A stretch of 25,219 nucleotides of DNA from assembly GCA_002771015.1 (NCBI GenBank), contig PCUO01000009.1, positions 1 to 25,219 on the forward strand, given 5' to 3'. Within the stretch, counting starts at the first letter, position 1, and each line of letters starts with the position of its first letter. Origin of the DNA: Candidatus Yonathbacteria bacterium CG17_big_fil_post_rev_8_21_14_2_50_43_9. GTDB lineage: Bacteria; Patescibacteriota; Minisyncoccia; Phycocordibacterales; UBA1550. The notes below the pieces were generated by a model. It saw nothing but the letters and a program-made list of their open reading frames with translations, searched no databases and had not been told where the DNA came from. The position numbers and the translations under genes are program-made. Shown here piece after piece: positions 14,586-22,351 of the stretch.

Positions 14586-14617
14586 ATTTGTTATTTTATA
14601 TTTTTGTGATAGATTGA
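13596..14617 (+). pseudogene. IS481-type transposase, frameshift plus nonsense
   Basis: The ATG at 13596 starts MITEQAQERAKILTFWK. The frame is then lost at an A5 run (13644-13648) where A6 would continue KHGTEAVLEAYGVH. The next frame (from TTG 13640) runs 269 codons with an HTH region and the DDE integrase core: Asp in VVALDTIERF, Asp in VLTDNGSEF, and Glu in NAHVERFNRTIQEEF. A TGA at 14447-14449 interrupts LMD-stop-LVFYNTERVH, where the family has Trp (TGG to TGA). The same frame continues to SPMQFL and beyond. Two independent lesions with intact catalytic residues suggest recent inactivation. Other genes here stop normally at TGA or read TGG as Trp, so recoding is unlikely. Confidence 0.85.
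14588..14615 (+). promoter_or_regulatory. promoter of the receiver-ABC-permease operon
   Basis: TTGTTA (14588-14593), 16 nt, TAGATT (14610-14615) preceded by TGA (extended -10), then 8 nt to the ATG at 14624. It lies directly against the right end of the insertion element. Confidence 0.5.
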
Positions 14618-14623
14618 ATATCA

Positions 14624-15052
14624 ATGGAAGCGCCGAAAAAGAAAATTCTCTTAATAGACGATAACGAAATTGTTCGTTTGATGTTTTCAAATGTTTTTTG
14701 GCTTCATGGATTAGATCACAAATACGAGCTAAACACTGTTGGCACCATAGACGAGGCGTTTGTTTTCATAGACAATCCTTCCACTCGCCCAAACATCATC
14801 TTTACAGGACTTGTGATGCCATTCAAAAAGGACGGCAAAAAAGCAACGAGTGCTGAGGCAGGATTTTCACTTCTTAGTCGTGTAAAAAATAATCCTGATA
14901 CACAGACAATCCGTGTCGTTGTTTTTTCCGGATACAACGAGGGAGAATACCGCACGCAGGCGATGTCCCTCGGCGCAGAGATGTACCTACAAAAAGGTGA
15001 AAATATGCCACAGGATCTTATTGGGATTATCGAGTCATTTGACACTCCATAA
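14624..15052 (+). CDS. response-regulator receiver-like protein lacking the phospho-aspartate
   Basis: A stand-alone CheY-like domain of 142 residues with no output domain. The acidic pair Asp12-Asp13 (LLIDDNE), the conserved Ser102 (VVVFSGY) and Lys124 (YLQKGE) are in place. The strand that normally ends in the phosphorylated Asp reads IIFTGLVMP, with Gly62 where Asp is expected. It therefore looks like a pseudo-receiver that cannot be phosphorylated in the usual way. An insertion (FKKDGKKATSAEAGFS) follows. It is separated by only 2 nt from the ABC ATPase, so a partner role with the transporter is plausible. No histidine kinase is in the window. Confidence 0.85.
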   Translation: MEAPKKKILLIDDNEIVRLMFSNVFWLHGLDHKYELNTVGTIDEAFVFIDNPSTRPNIIFTGLVMPFKKDGKKATSAEAGFSLLSRVKNNPDTQTIRVVVFSGYNEGEYRTQAMSLGAEMYLQKGENMPQDLIGIIESFDTP

Positions 15053-15054
15053 TC

Positions 15055-16356
15055 ATGAGTACACCACTTGTAAAACTTGAAGACATAAACTTCTACTACA
15101 ATCGTGGGAAGCCTTCTGAGGTGCATGCGCTAAAAAACATCAATCTTGAAATTGAACGCGGAGAATATGCGGCATTTTTTGGACCATCTGGTTGTGGAAA
15201 AACAACACTCACATATTTGATTGGCGGTATCGAAACAGAAAACACGGATGAGGGACATATTCTCATCGACGGACGTGACCTTCGTGGACTTACAAAAAAA
15301 GAGCTCGCTGTTTACCGACAAATCGGTGTTGGTATTATTTTTCAGCAATTCAACCTTCTCCCTTCTCTAACAGTTTTAGATAATGTAGCACTTCCTATGG
15401 CATTTCTTGGCATTAGTGTTGATCGTCGCAGAAAAGAGGCTATGAAGCTACTGGATAGATTCTCGATGACAAGCAAAGCAGACCGTTTCCCTTCGGAACT
15501 TTCTGGCGGGCAACAGCAACGTGTAAGTATTGCGCGCGCCCTCGCAAACAATCCTCCTCTCATTATCGCGGACGAACCTCTCGGTAACTTGGACTCTGAA
15601 AACGCAAACAAAGCACTCGAGTTTTTAAAGGAACTCAATGAAAAAGACGGTCGTACTATTATTATGGTTACGCATGAATCTTGGAGTCTTCGCGACGTGC
15701 GCACTATTTTTTACCTCAAAGACGGAGAGTTGATTAGAAAAGAACAGCCAGAGAAAATGAAAGAAGCTAAAAAGAAGCTTTCAGAACATTTGTATCACAA
15801 ACTTTTTCCAGAGATAACAACGGAGAGACTAATGGCGCGTTCGCTTTCTTATATGCTTATGCGCGGATTCTCAGGAGACGAGATTAAGCGTTTTGAAATG
15901 TTTCTTGCAAAAAGGCTTTCTGGTGATATAGACACACCAACATTTATTGATTTTATAGACAGCCCTTATAAGGAGGGTGGTGTTGGGCTATGGAAACAAC
16001 GCGCAATCGCAATAGCAAAAACAGCGGAAGACATTGTAGAAAAAAGAAAAACAGTTGAGGATGTTTACATGGAGCTTCAAAAAGATCCCGAGACTCCTCT
16101 ATATGAAGAAGTTTCAAAAATGCGTTCCTGGCTATTGGAGGATTACAAAGGCATACTTTCAGACATTCAAATCGTGCGTTTTGACGAGGCAGTTGAGGAA
16201 CGTTTTCGAAACGTCATCAGTCCGGAAAACTTTCGCCAAGTGCTAGAGCTTTCACGTTCAGACTTTGGAGTTGGTCTCGCGCCAGGAACAGTACGATCAA
16301 TTTCAGAAAAGCTTGAAACAATACTCACTGGAAAAAACCTGCAAGTATTTCATTAA
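15055..16356 (+). CDS. ABC transporter ATPase (MacB/LolD type) with duplicated C-terminal extension
   Basis: Residues 1-230 are a standard MacB/LolD/FtsE-type ATPase: Walker [10 protein letters not shown] (43-51), Q-loop IFQQF, signature LSGGQQQR (149-156), Walker B and catalytic Glu IIADEP (170-175), D-loop GNLD, and switch His207. The rest (about 240-433) is not found in ordinary members. It is helical and contains a tandem internal repeat with a 96-residue offset. Residues 274-328 (I..RF...L..R, TF..FI, GVGL, I...AE.I) match 370-423 (I..RF......RF, NF..VLE, GVGL, I..KLE.I). It likely energises the permease encoded 8 nt downstream. The extension may bind the pseudo-receiver or cap the nucleotide dimer; that is inference. 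Confidence 0.93.
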   Translation: MSTPLVKLEDINFYYNRGKPSEVHALKNINLEIERGEYAAFFGPSGCGKTTLTYLIGGIETENTDEGHILIDGRDLRGLTKKELAVYRQIGVGIIFQQFNLLPSLTVLDNVALPMAFLGISVDRRRKEAMKLLDRFSMTSKADRFPSELSGGQQQRVSIARALANNPPLIIADEPLGNLDSENANKALEFLKELNEKDGRTIIMVTHESWSLRDVRTIFYLKDGELIRKEQPEKMKEAKKKLSEHLYHKLFPEITTERLMARSLSYMLMRGFSGDEIKRFEMFLAKRLSGDIDTPTFIDFIDSPYKEGGVGLWKQRAIAIAKTAEDIVEKRKTVEDVYMELQKDPETPLYEEVSKMRSWLLEDYKGILSDIQIVRFDEAVEERFRNVISPENFRQVLELSRSDFGVGLAPGTVRSISEKLETILTGKNLQVFH

Positions 16357-16364
16357 AATATAAA

Positions 16365-17615
16365 ATGGAACAAAATATTCAGAAACCGCCGTCAAAACTT
16401 GAAGTAAAAACAGACCATAGTCTTTCTGTCTGGGATCTGCTCAAACTTTCACTTCGAGTTTTTCGCACAAAACCAACACGAACTATTCTAACTGTGCTCG
16501 GTATGTCCGTTGGTATCGGTACTGTAGTTTTTCTTGTGTCTCTTGGTTATGGACTTCAATACATTCTAATTGGTAACCTAATTACCAGCGAAGACTCTTT
16601 GATAACACTAGAAGCAGCATACCCAAGCGAAGCTGGGAAAAGTATCAACCTTGAGAAAATGGATGAAATAAAAACAATGGAGGAAGTGGACGCAATAAGT
16701 CCAGTCACAGAATTCTCTGGCGAACTTTCTATTGATGGTGGAGCTCCAGGCATTATCCCTGTGACTCGTGTCGTACGTTCATCATATTTTAGATATGCAG
16801 GAGTTTACCCAGATATTGGAGATGTATTCAGTGAGGACAATCCTGGAGCTGTTTTATCAATACAAGCATTGAAACTTCTAGGTCTTAGTGTAGATAAATC
16901 AATTATAGGGAAAGAGGTTTCTGGAAAAGTTTATTACCCTAAGCCGGACGGAGGCACGGAAGAAGTAATCATTTCTAAACTGCAAATTCGTGGAGTTATT
17001 ACTGACGAAAACGGACCGCCTCTTGCGTACATTCCCTACTATTCAGTCTCGAAGGAGCCAACGGCTCTCAAGAGTTTGCTAATCAAAGCGCGTAATGTTG
17101 ACCTAGTGGAGCCACTCCGTGACAAATTAGATAAAGAAGGTTTCCTCGTGAGCGCAAAAATTGACCTCGTGAATCAAGCTAGAAAGATCACAAACGCTAT
17201 CACAACTGTGCTCATGGTTTTTGGAACCGCAGCTCTAATCGTGTCTGCTATCGGAATGTTCAACACTATGATCGTTGGATTCCTTGAGCGTATTTATGAA
17301 GTTGGTGTTATGAAGTCGCTCGGTGCGACAGACGGCGATGTTCAAAACCTTTTCCTTATGGAATCCTTCATCATCGGATTTTTGGGAGGACTATCTGGAG
17401 TCGCTATCGGTATGGGTGGAGGCGCGGCAATCAACTTTGTTATGAGCACGCTTTCTCAAAACCTCGGAAGTAAAGCCCTCACGCTTTTCATTACTCCTGC
17501 ATGGTTTACCATAGCAACAATAATTCTCTCTTCGTGTATCGGTATCATCTCTGGAGCTCTCCCTGCAAGAAACGCATCAAAGCTTTCTCCTAGAGAAGCA
17601 TTCGTAAGGAAATAA
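16365..17615 (+). CDS. MacB/FtsX-type ABC transporter permease
   Basis: The 416-residue protein has the typical MacB layout: a short cytoplasmic lead, transmembrane segment 1 (about 40-66, RTILTVLGMSVGIGTVVFLV), a large extracytoplasmic MacB_PCD domain (about 70-270), and three C-terminal membrane segments (about 278-303, 322-352, 378-402). The FtsX motif EVGVMKSLGATDGDVQNLFLMES lies between the second and third segments, and the end is LPARNASKLSPREAFVRK. It works with the upstream ATPase, likely as a mechanotransmitter or for export of a peptide, lipid or lipoprotein. No periplasmic MacA-like adaptor is nearby. Stop is TAA. No clear terminator follows. Confidence 0.93.
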   Translation: MEQNIQKPPSKLEVKTDHSLSVWDLLKLSLRVFRTKPTRTILTVLGMSVGIGTVVFLVSLGYGLQYILIGNLITSEDSLITLEAAYPSEAGKSINLEKMDEIKTMEEVDAISPVTEFSGELSIDGGAPGIIPVTRVVRSSYFRYAGVYPDIGDVFSEDNPGAVLSIQALKLLGLSVDKSIIGKEVSGKVYYPKPDGGTEEVIISKLQIRGVITDENGPPLAYIPYYSVSKEPTALKSLLIKARNVDLVEPLRDKLDKEGFLVSAKIDLVNQARKITNAITTVLMVFGTAALIVSAIGMFNTMIVGFLERIYEVGVMKSLGATDGDVQNLFLMESFIIGFLGGLSGVAIGMGGGAAINFVMSTLSQNLGSKALTLFITPAWFTIATIILSSCIGIISGALPARNASKLSPREAFVRK

Positions 17616-17686
17616 TATATAGCAAAATATAAATTACCTCGCTCTCTTTCTTTTATTTAATACAGCGAACTAATATCAATTATCTC

Positions 17687-18393
17687 CTATCGAATTTTTT
17701 CCGCTTTGTAATCTACAATACCAATCGAGTCTTTCGGCATACTTCCCAATTGATTATTTTCTGTATAGTATCTTTTATAGATTCCGATTCTTATTTTTTT
17801 ATCTCCTGCCCATTATTACCACCAAAACCTTTCACAAAGCTTTCATTTTCTTTTTGCTCACTAACGACATATCGATTCAAAGTATCTAAATTAGTTACAT
17901 AAAGAGGATTACATCTCGAAAAATCTGCATACATATAATTCTCAACAAAAATAGGCTTCGATTTATCAAAATTATTAGGACAAGCACGAAGAGAATTTAT
18001 GCCATAATATATTAAATTTAATTTATCTAAATACAGGAGGTTTTTACACCCATCAGATTCCCATCGTGGATTAAAGTAAATTTTGTTCTTATTTTCATAA
18101 AAAATGCTAGATAGTGGGCCATTATTTTTTTTATAGAAGCTTCGTATGCATGAACAGCTATTTTACCTTCCTCCAAAACTCCTACTCCAACCACTTTAAA
18201 TTTTGACGTACCCACATTATCTTCTGATGTCACTGTCTGAGTAACAGGTAAAATTTGTTGCGAAACACCTGGTTGAACACGACGAGGGATTTGCTGACAA
18301 ACGGTTGGGGAAGGTTTCTGTGTATATATATAAAAAGCACTAACGGACAAAAAAAATGAGTACAATGAAAATAACTATGTATTTTTTATTAAT
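17687..18393 (-). pseudogene. AT-rich decayed gene for a secreted or membrane-anchored protein
   Basis: This fills the 785-bp gap between the permease gene and ychF. Minus-strand frames join at three A/T runs: T8 (minus strand of 18351-18358), A8 (minus strand of 18125-18132) and A7 (minus strand of 17794-17800). Joined, they give a hydrophobic start (NKKYIVIFIVLIF...SVSAFYIYTQKP), a Val/Gln/Pro linker, then SKFKVVGVGVLEEGKIAVHAYEASIKK, continuing in another frame with NNGPLSSIFYENKNKIYFNP and RACPNNFDKSKPIFVENYMY, and in a third with RIGIYKRYYTENNQLGSMPK and a TAG at 17687. The expected start codon is ATT (18391-18393), 6 nt from a TATAAT. Base composition is far more AT-rich than the neighbours, suggesting transfer. 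I do not recognise the family. Confidence 0.6.
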
Positions 18394-18400
18394 AAAAAAA

Positions 18401-19498
18401 TTATACTCTAAATTCAACCACATCTCCATCCTTTACTATATATTCCTTCCCTTCAATGCGGAGCTGCCCTTTTTCCTTTGCATTCGCAAACGAGCCTGCA
18501 TCAAGTAAATCCTTCCAAAAAATAACTTCAGCGCGAATAAACTTGTCTTTGAAGTCCGTGTGTATTGCCGTACCAGCCACAGGCGCTGTGCTCCCCTTTT
18601 TAATAGTCCATGCGCGCGTTTCTTTTTCTCCAGTAGTAAAATATGTTTCAAGACCAAGCATTTCGTAACCTTTTGTAATGAGGTCATTGATGCCGTCATT
18701 TTTTGAGCCAAGTTCTGCACGGAACATTTCTTTTTCTTCACCTTCAAATGCCGAGAGTTCGTGCTCAACACCTGCATCTACGATCACATAGTGCGCATTG
18801 CGCGCCTTGATGTACGCAATGAGAGCAACGTAACGCTCATCATTCATCTCATCCAAATTATTCCCTCCTGCTTTTTTGTTGAGCACGTACAAAATAGGCT
18901 TCATCGAAAGCAAGTGCATGGTGCGGATAATCACCAGTTCTTGTTCATTAAGCGACACCTCACGTGCTAGCTTTTCAGATTCAAGCGCCACTTGTACTCG
19001 CTGGAGTACTTCCTTTTCTTTTCCTGCATCCTTGTCTCCTCGCTTCACATCCTTCTCAATATTCGCGAGACGCTTTGTTACTGTCTGAATATCTGTGAGA
19101 ATAAGCTCAAGGTTAATGGTCTCAATGTCTGACACGGGGGCAATCTTTCCGTCCACGTGAATTATGTTACTGTCTTCAAAAATACGCACCACTTCTGCAA
19201 TGGCGTCTGTCTCACGAATATGTGAGAGAAATTGATTGCCAAGACCCTCACCTTCGCTCGCTCCTTTTACAAGACCGGCAATATCCACAAACTCCACCAC
19301 TGCGGGAATTGTTTTTTGTGTTTTTGAGAACTCCGCAAGCTTGTGTAGGCGCTCATCAGGCACGGCAACAACACCCACTGATGGGTCTATGGTGCAAAAC
19401 GGATAGTTCTCTGCTGGAACAGATTTTTTCGTTAGTGCGTTAAAAAGAGTGGACTTCCCCACGTTTGGAAGCCCGACGATACCGATTGCGAGTGCCAT
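18401..19498 (-). CDS. ychF: ribosome-binding ATPase/GTPase YchF (Obg family)
   Basis: Universal P-loop protein linked to ribosome and stress functions (OLA1 in eukaryotes). The 365-residue product has G1 GLPNVGKST (9-17), the G2 region [12 protein letters not shown] (31-42), G3 DIAG (72-75), a coiled-coil insertion (about 125-190), and a C-terminal TGS domain with the typical ending [16 protein letters not shown]. At the nucleotide-specificity position (G4) it reads NKKA (207-210), unlike the NVxE usual in ATP-using YchF and unlike the NKxD of GTPases, so base preference cannot be predicted. Length and rest of sequence are normal. Stop is TAA. Confidence 0.96.
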   Translation of the reverse strand: MALAIGIVGLPNVGKSTLFNALTKKSVPAENYPFCTIDPSVGVVAVPDERLHKLAEFSKTQKTIPAVVEFVDIAGLVKGASEGEGLGNQFLSHIRETDAIAEVVRIFEDSNIIHVDGKIAPVSDIETINLELILTDIQTVTKRLANIEKDVKRGDKDAGKEKEVLQRVQVALESEKLAREVSLNEQELVIIRTMHLLSMKPILYVLNKKAGGNNLDEMNDERYVALIAYIKARNAHYVIVDAGVEHELSAFEGEEKEMFRAELGSKNDGINDLITKGYEMLGLETYFTTGEKETRAWTIKKGSTAPVAGTAIHTDFKDKFIRAEVIFWKDLLDAGSFANAKEKGQLRIEGKEYIVKDGDVVEFRV

Positions 19499-19576
19499 AA
19501 AATTATTTTAATATCTGCTGATACTCGCATTTTTTGTGGAAAAACTCAAGCACGTGCGCTGGGCCAGTATATATTT

Positions 19577-20913
19577 GACAGTAGACGAGCATCTTGAAAA
19601 CAATAGAAAACATGAAAATACCGCTCGAAAATGATTGGCGGGAGTACATCAAAAGGCGTAACCTTGAGCGTATGAGAAACACAGTCGAAAAGGAATTGAA
19701 CCCAAACCATTACCAACTATCAAGTGAAGCAAAGAAAAGGCTCCGTTGGTTGTATACGCTCTACTGCGAACAGGTGGGAAACGTTACACAGTGCGCGAGA
19801 AAACTTGGAATCTCCCGACAATGGTTATCATCTGAGATGAAAGCAGTTTTTGAAAAGAATGGGAAAGACACGCGTTCGCTTGAACCAGAGTCAAAAGTGC
19901 CAAAGAACATGCGAAACAGAAAAAGAGTTGCGAAATAAGTGGAGGACATGATTCTGAAAGTGAGGACGCGGTCTGAAAATGTGTGGGAGAAAAAGGATAT
20001 TGCGGTAGTGCTTCTGCGAGATCGCCATATCAAAGTGAACCCAAACACGGTGAACAAGTATCTGCACAAGCACGGGAAGATTGGTCCGAAGATATCAAAG
20101 AAAAATGATCGAGCATGGAAAGCAAAGTTAGAGATAGAAAAGCCCGAGGCAGAGTTGTTCGTGCGGTATCGTCCACCGAAAGCAACCAAGGATTTGGCGC
20201 CATGGGCACTCGTTGAGAAAGACATGAAATATGTTGTAAAACCAAACTCAAATGATGTTCCCGCGACACGATGCAAGAGCTTCTGGTATCAGCATACCGA
20301 AACAGATTCATTCACCAGAATACGGGTGCTCACGCTCGTGAAAAACAGCAATGCATGGAGGTCTGATTTTGCGCACAAGCAATCAAAAGAAAAGTTTCCG
20401 TTCGTCGTCGCATGCGAGAATACTGACAATGGAAGCGAGAACATGGGTGAGTTTCGTCTGTTGCTAAAAAAGATACGGTCTTTCACTTATACTCGAACGC
20501 AGGAATACCGACTGATAATCCGAAAGTGGAAAGGTCGCATCTCACAGAAGAGCTTGAGTTCTACCAGAAAGGTGGTTATAAAAAACATTTGAAGAACAAC
20601 AAGTAGCAACAGAAAAATTGGAACATTTCTACTACTGCAAAAAGTCTGCGTCCAAGACGCGAACTTGCTAGTTAGCAAGCGATAGGATACCTGACACCGA
20701 TGGAATTCTACGAATTATGGAAAACGAATACAGAAGAAGCTTTTGCGATTGTGAGGACGTATCAGGAATATTTAGCGAAACAACGAAGAAGACTTGCGGT
20801 GGCACGGTGGATTAAAAAGATAGAGCAAGTGCAAAAACTTATGGAATTTATTGACGTAAAATTAAACAAAAAGGTTGGACTAAAAAGAGCTAAAGGGTCT
20901 CTGATAAACTGTC
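19577..20913 (+). mobile_element. decayed DDE-type insertion element
   Basis: The region carries one multiply broken transposase. GACAGT at 19577-19582 and ACTGTC at 20908-20913 may be the ends, but six bases are weak support and I see no target duplication. Sequence 20914-20995 has no recognisable gene; it may be flanking scar. Confidence 0.45.
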
Positions 20914-20933
20914 GATTATGTTCAGTGGCTTGA
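19612..20933 (+). pseudogene. DDE/rve-type transposase with nonsense and three A-run frameshifts
   Basis: The ATG at 19612 (MKIPLENDWREYIKRRN) leads through an HTH (NVTQCARKLGISRQWLSSEM) to a TAA at 19936-19938 (VAK-stop-VEDMILKV, likely GAA to TAA). The same frame goes on through the DDE core: Asp in QHTETDSFTRIRVL and Asp in CENTDNGSEN. At an A6 run (20466-20471) the frame moves -1 to give VFHLYSNAGIPTDNPKVERSHLTEELEFY, which supplies the Glu. It moves again at A6 (20580-20585) to TFEEQQVATEKLEHFYYCK, and at A5 (20639-20643) to SLRP. A 21-nt insert with a CTTGCTA/TAGCAAG hairpin and a stop precedes QAIGYLTPMEFYELWK and the basic C-terminus. It is dead in several places. Confidence 0.88.
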
Positions 20934-20995
20934 GCGCATCCAAAACTGATCCTCTGGTACAACAAATCAGGCTGTCGGGAATACCGTAAGTTTAA

Positions 20996-21223
20996 TTATT
21001 TCTGTAAAACTTTTTGGAGCTCTCCCTGATGCGCCCTCATCACCTCCATAGAAGCAGCCTGCTCTGAACGGCCAGCTTTCACTTTTACCTTTATTTCATC
21101 ACCGATTTTTTTAAAAAGCTCTGGGTTCTTTTCTACAAGCCCGATGATGCGATCAATTTCTGCCTCTGGGACACCTTTGAGTTGGCGTTTTATAACCTGT
21201 TTAAGTAAAAATTCTTTTATCAT
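20996..21223 (-). CDS. small helical protein, 75 residues, CPR-type hypothetical
   Basis: A short, charged, all-helical protein: MIKEFLLKQVIKRQLKGVP, then AEIDRIIGLVEKNPELFKKIGDEIKVKV, then AASMEVMRAHQGELQKVLQK. There is no signal peptide, membrane segment or cysteine. I have the impression that proteins of this design (KGVP..EID.II..VE.NPELF) are widespread small hypotheticals in Patescibacteria, but no function is known to me. It has its own good promoter placed for leaderless translation, which supports it as a real gene despite its size. Stop is TAA. Confidence 0.8.
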   Translation of the reverse strand: MIKEFLLKQVIKRQLKGVPEAEIDRIIGLVEKNPELFKKIGDEIKVKVKAGRSEQAASMEVMRAHQGELQKVLQK

Positions 21224-21231
21224 ATGGGACG

Positions 21232-21260
21232 ATTCTATCAGAAAGTCACTGATCTTACAA
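21232..21260 (-). promoter_or_regulatory. promoter of the 75-residue protein gene, predicted leaderless
   Basis: Minus strand TTGTAA (21260-21255), 17 nt, TAGAAT (21237-21232) preceded by TGA (extended -10), then 8 nt to ATG. A GATCTT-N6-AAGATC inverted repeat (21251-21268) covers the -35. Confidence 0.68.
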
Positions 21261-21269
21261 ACAAGATCA

Positions 21270-21313
21270 ACTATGTCCGTATCTTATACTATAGTATGGG
21301 ATACGGACATAGT
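21270..21313. repeat. 44-nt near-perfect palindrome
   Basis: Arms of 21 bp (21270-21290 with 21293-21313) pair with two T-G wobbles and a 2-nt centre. They begin ACTATGTCCGTATC and end GATACGGACATAGT, around ATACTATAGTAT. It lies between the CAP-protein stop (21343) and the promoter of the 75-residue protein gene. No U-tract follows on either strand. Confidence 0.8.
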
Positions 21314-21342
21314 GGGTGATTATTAGTGAGTCGTTGACTCGC

Positions 21343-22347
21343 TCACAGAAAAGCGATGCATGCGTTAAACGCCTGCACGCCCGCATTATATGTTGCAACT
21401 GCAACTCTGTTTGCCTCTACGAGCGAGTTGTATTGTGGCACCAGCGCGTTGTATTCATTTACATATGTATTGTAGTTTGGGTCATGTTGCGAGGTCGCAT
21501 CAAGCTGGGCCTTCTTCGCATCAAGCTGGAAACGCAAATCAGCTATTGTTGCGCTAGTTGAATCAATCTGCGCTTTAAGTGTTTGATCTATCGCTGGACA
21601 CGCGGACAGTGGAAGCCCAAAACTTTGTACAGCGAGCCATGTCATATGACCCTCATACATTCCTTTACCAACAGCAACGCCGATCTCCCTATAATGCGTA
21701 TTCAAAATATTCGCGCGATGTCCGGGGCTGTTCATCCACGCGGTAACCACACCAGCGTCGCCCTCAAAATCTCCTAAAGCGAGGTTTTCTCCCACTGTCA
21801 CGTATGCGTACCCGACAGCCTGAGCCAAATCCGAAGGACCGACACCAGTTGGAGATACGTGTTCAAAGTATTGTTTTGCAAACATATCATCAACCTTCAT
21901 CTGCGCATCACGATTTAGAAGAGCGTTTTCAATAAGCGCCGGCAATACTCCATTTTGCGCCCGTTCTATGTTTGTGCGTTCTATTATTCCGCGCACAGTA
22001 AGGTCTGTCGCGCTTGTAGTCTTCGTAATTGCCCGAAGTGGACCAGGGGTAACAACGGACTTCTCTACCACTGCTGTTTTTGGAACAAGGCTGCCGTTTG
22101 CAGCAATTGCTGTTGCAGTAGCGGTTGTGGTTTTTGGCTCAACCTTTTTCGTTGCTACTTGTGTTGAGTTAGAAACAGCTGTTTCTAGGCTTGGTCGTGG
22201 ACTTGATTGCTCCTTTTTCACAACAACGGGTATTTCCTGCACGACCTCACTAGGCGCAAAAGTTTCTCTAAAATATGTATACGAAAGCGCTCCCGCACCT
22301 ATGAGTGCCAAAATCCCCGCGAGAATTTTTAGTAGTGATGCCAGCAT
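21343..22347 (-). CDS. membrane-anchored CAP (SCP/YkwD) domain protein
   Basis: A 334-residue envelope protein. An N-terminal membrane anchor (about 1-28, LLKILAGILALIGAGALSY) is followed by a low-complexity Thr/Ala/Val/Lys linker (about 35-110) that could span the wall. The CAP domain (about 117-250) has the family blocks YFEHVSPTG, GENLALGDF, VVTAWMNSPGHRANILNTHYREIGVAV and TWLAVQSFG. A C-terminal helical region (about 255-334) rich in Gln/Asn/Ala looks like coiled coil. CAP domains in bacteria are secreted; their activity is mostly unknown. It follows the methyltransferase by 4 nt. The AAGGAG in the last codons of that gene is a perfect Shine-Dalgarno sequence, 8 nt before ATG. It is the only intact gene here ending in TGA. 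Confidence 0.92.
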   Translation of the reverse strand: MLASLLKILAGILALIGAGALSYTYFRETFAPSEVVQEIPVVVKKEQSSPRPSLETAVSNSTQVATKKVEPKTTTATATAIAANGSLVPKTAVVEKSVVTPGPLRAITKTTSATDLTVRGIIERTNIERAQNGVLPALIENALLNRDAQMKVDDMFAKQYFEHVSPTGVGPSDLAQAVGYAYVTVGENLALGDFEGDAGVVTAWMNSPGHRANILNTHYREIGVAVGKGMYEGHMTWLAVQSFGLPLSACPAIDQTLKAQIDSTSATIADLRFQLDAKKAQLDATSQHDPNYNTYVNEYNALVPQYNSLVEANRVAVATYNAGVQAFNACIAFL

Positions 22348-22351
22348 TGCT

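Noticed and set aside
18027..18365. Intact 112-residue protein starting at TTG 18365
   Set aside because: Its C-terminal part after the A8 run reads less plausibly than the alternative frame, and the start lies inside the membrane segment. It is better explained as part of a decayed longer gene.
19939..20592. Separate 217-residue integrase gene
   Set aside because: It is in the same frame as the upstream 114-codon ORF, divided from it only by one TAA, and the joined sequence reads as one transposase.
20700..20933. Stand-alone 77-residue protein
   Set aside because: It is the C-terminal part of the broken transposase: the frame continues upstream into QAIGYLTP and the ATG is the Met of TPMEFYELW.
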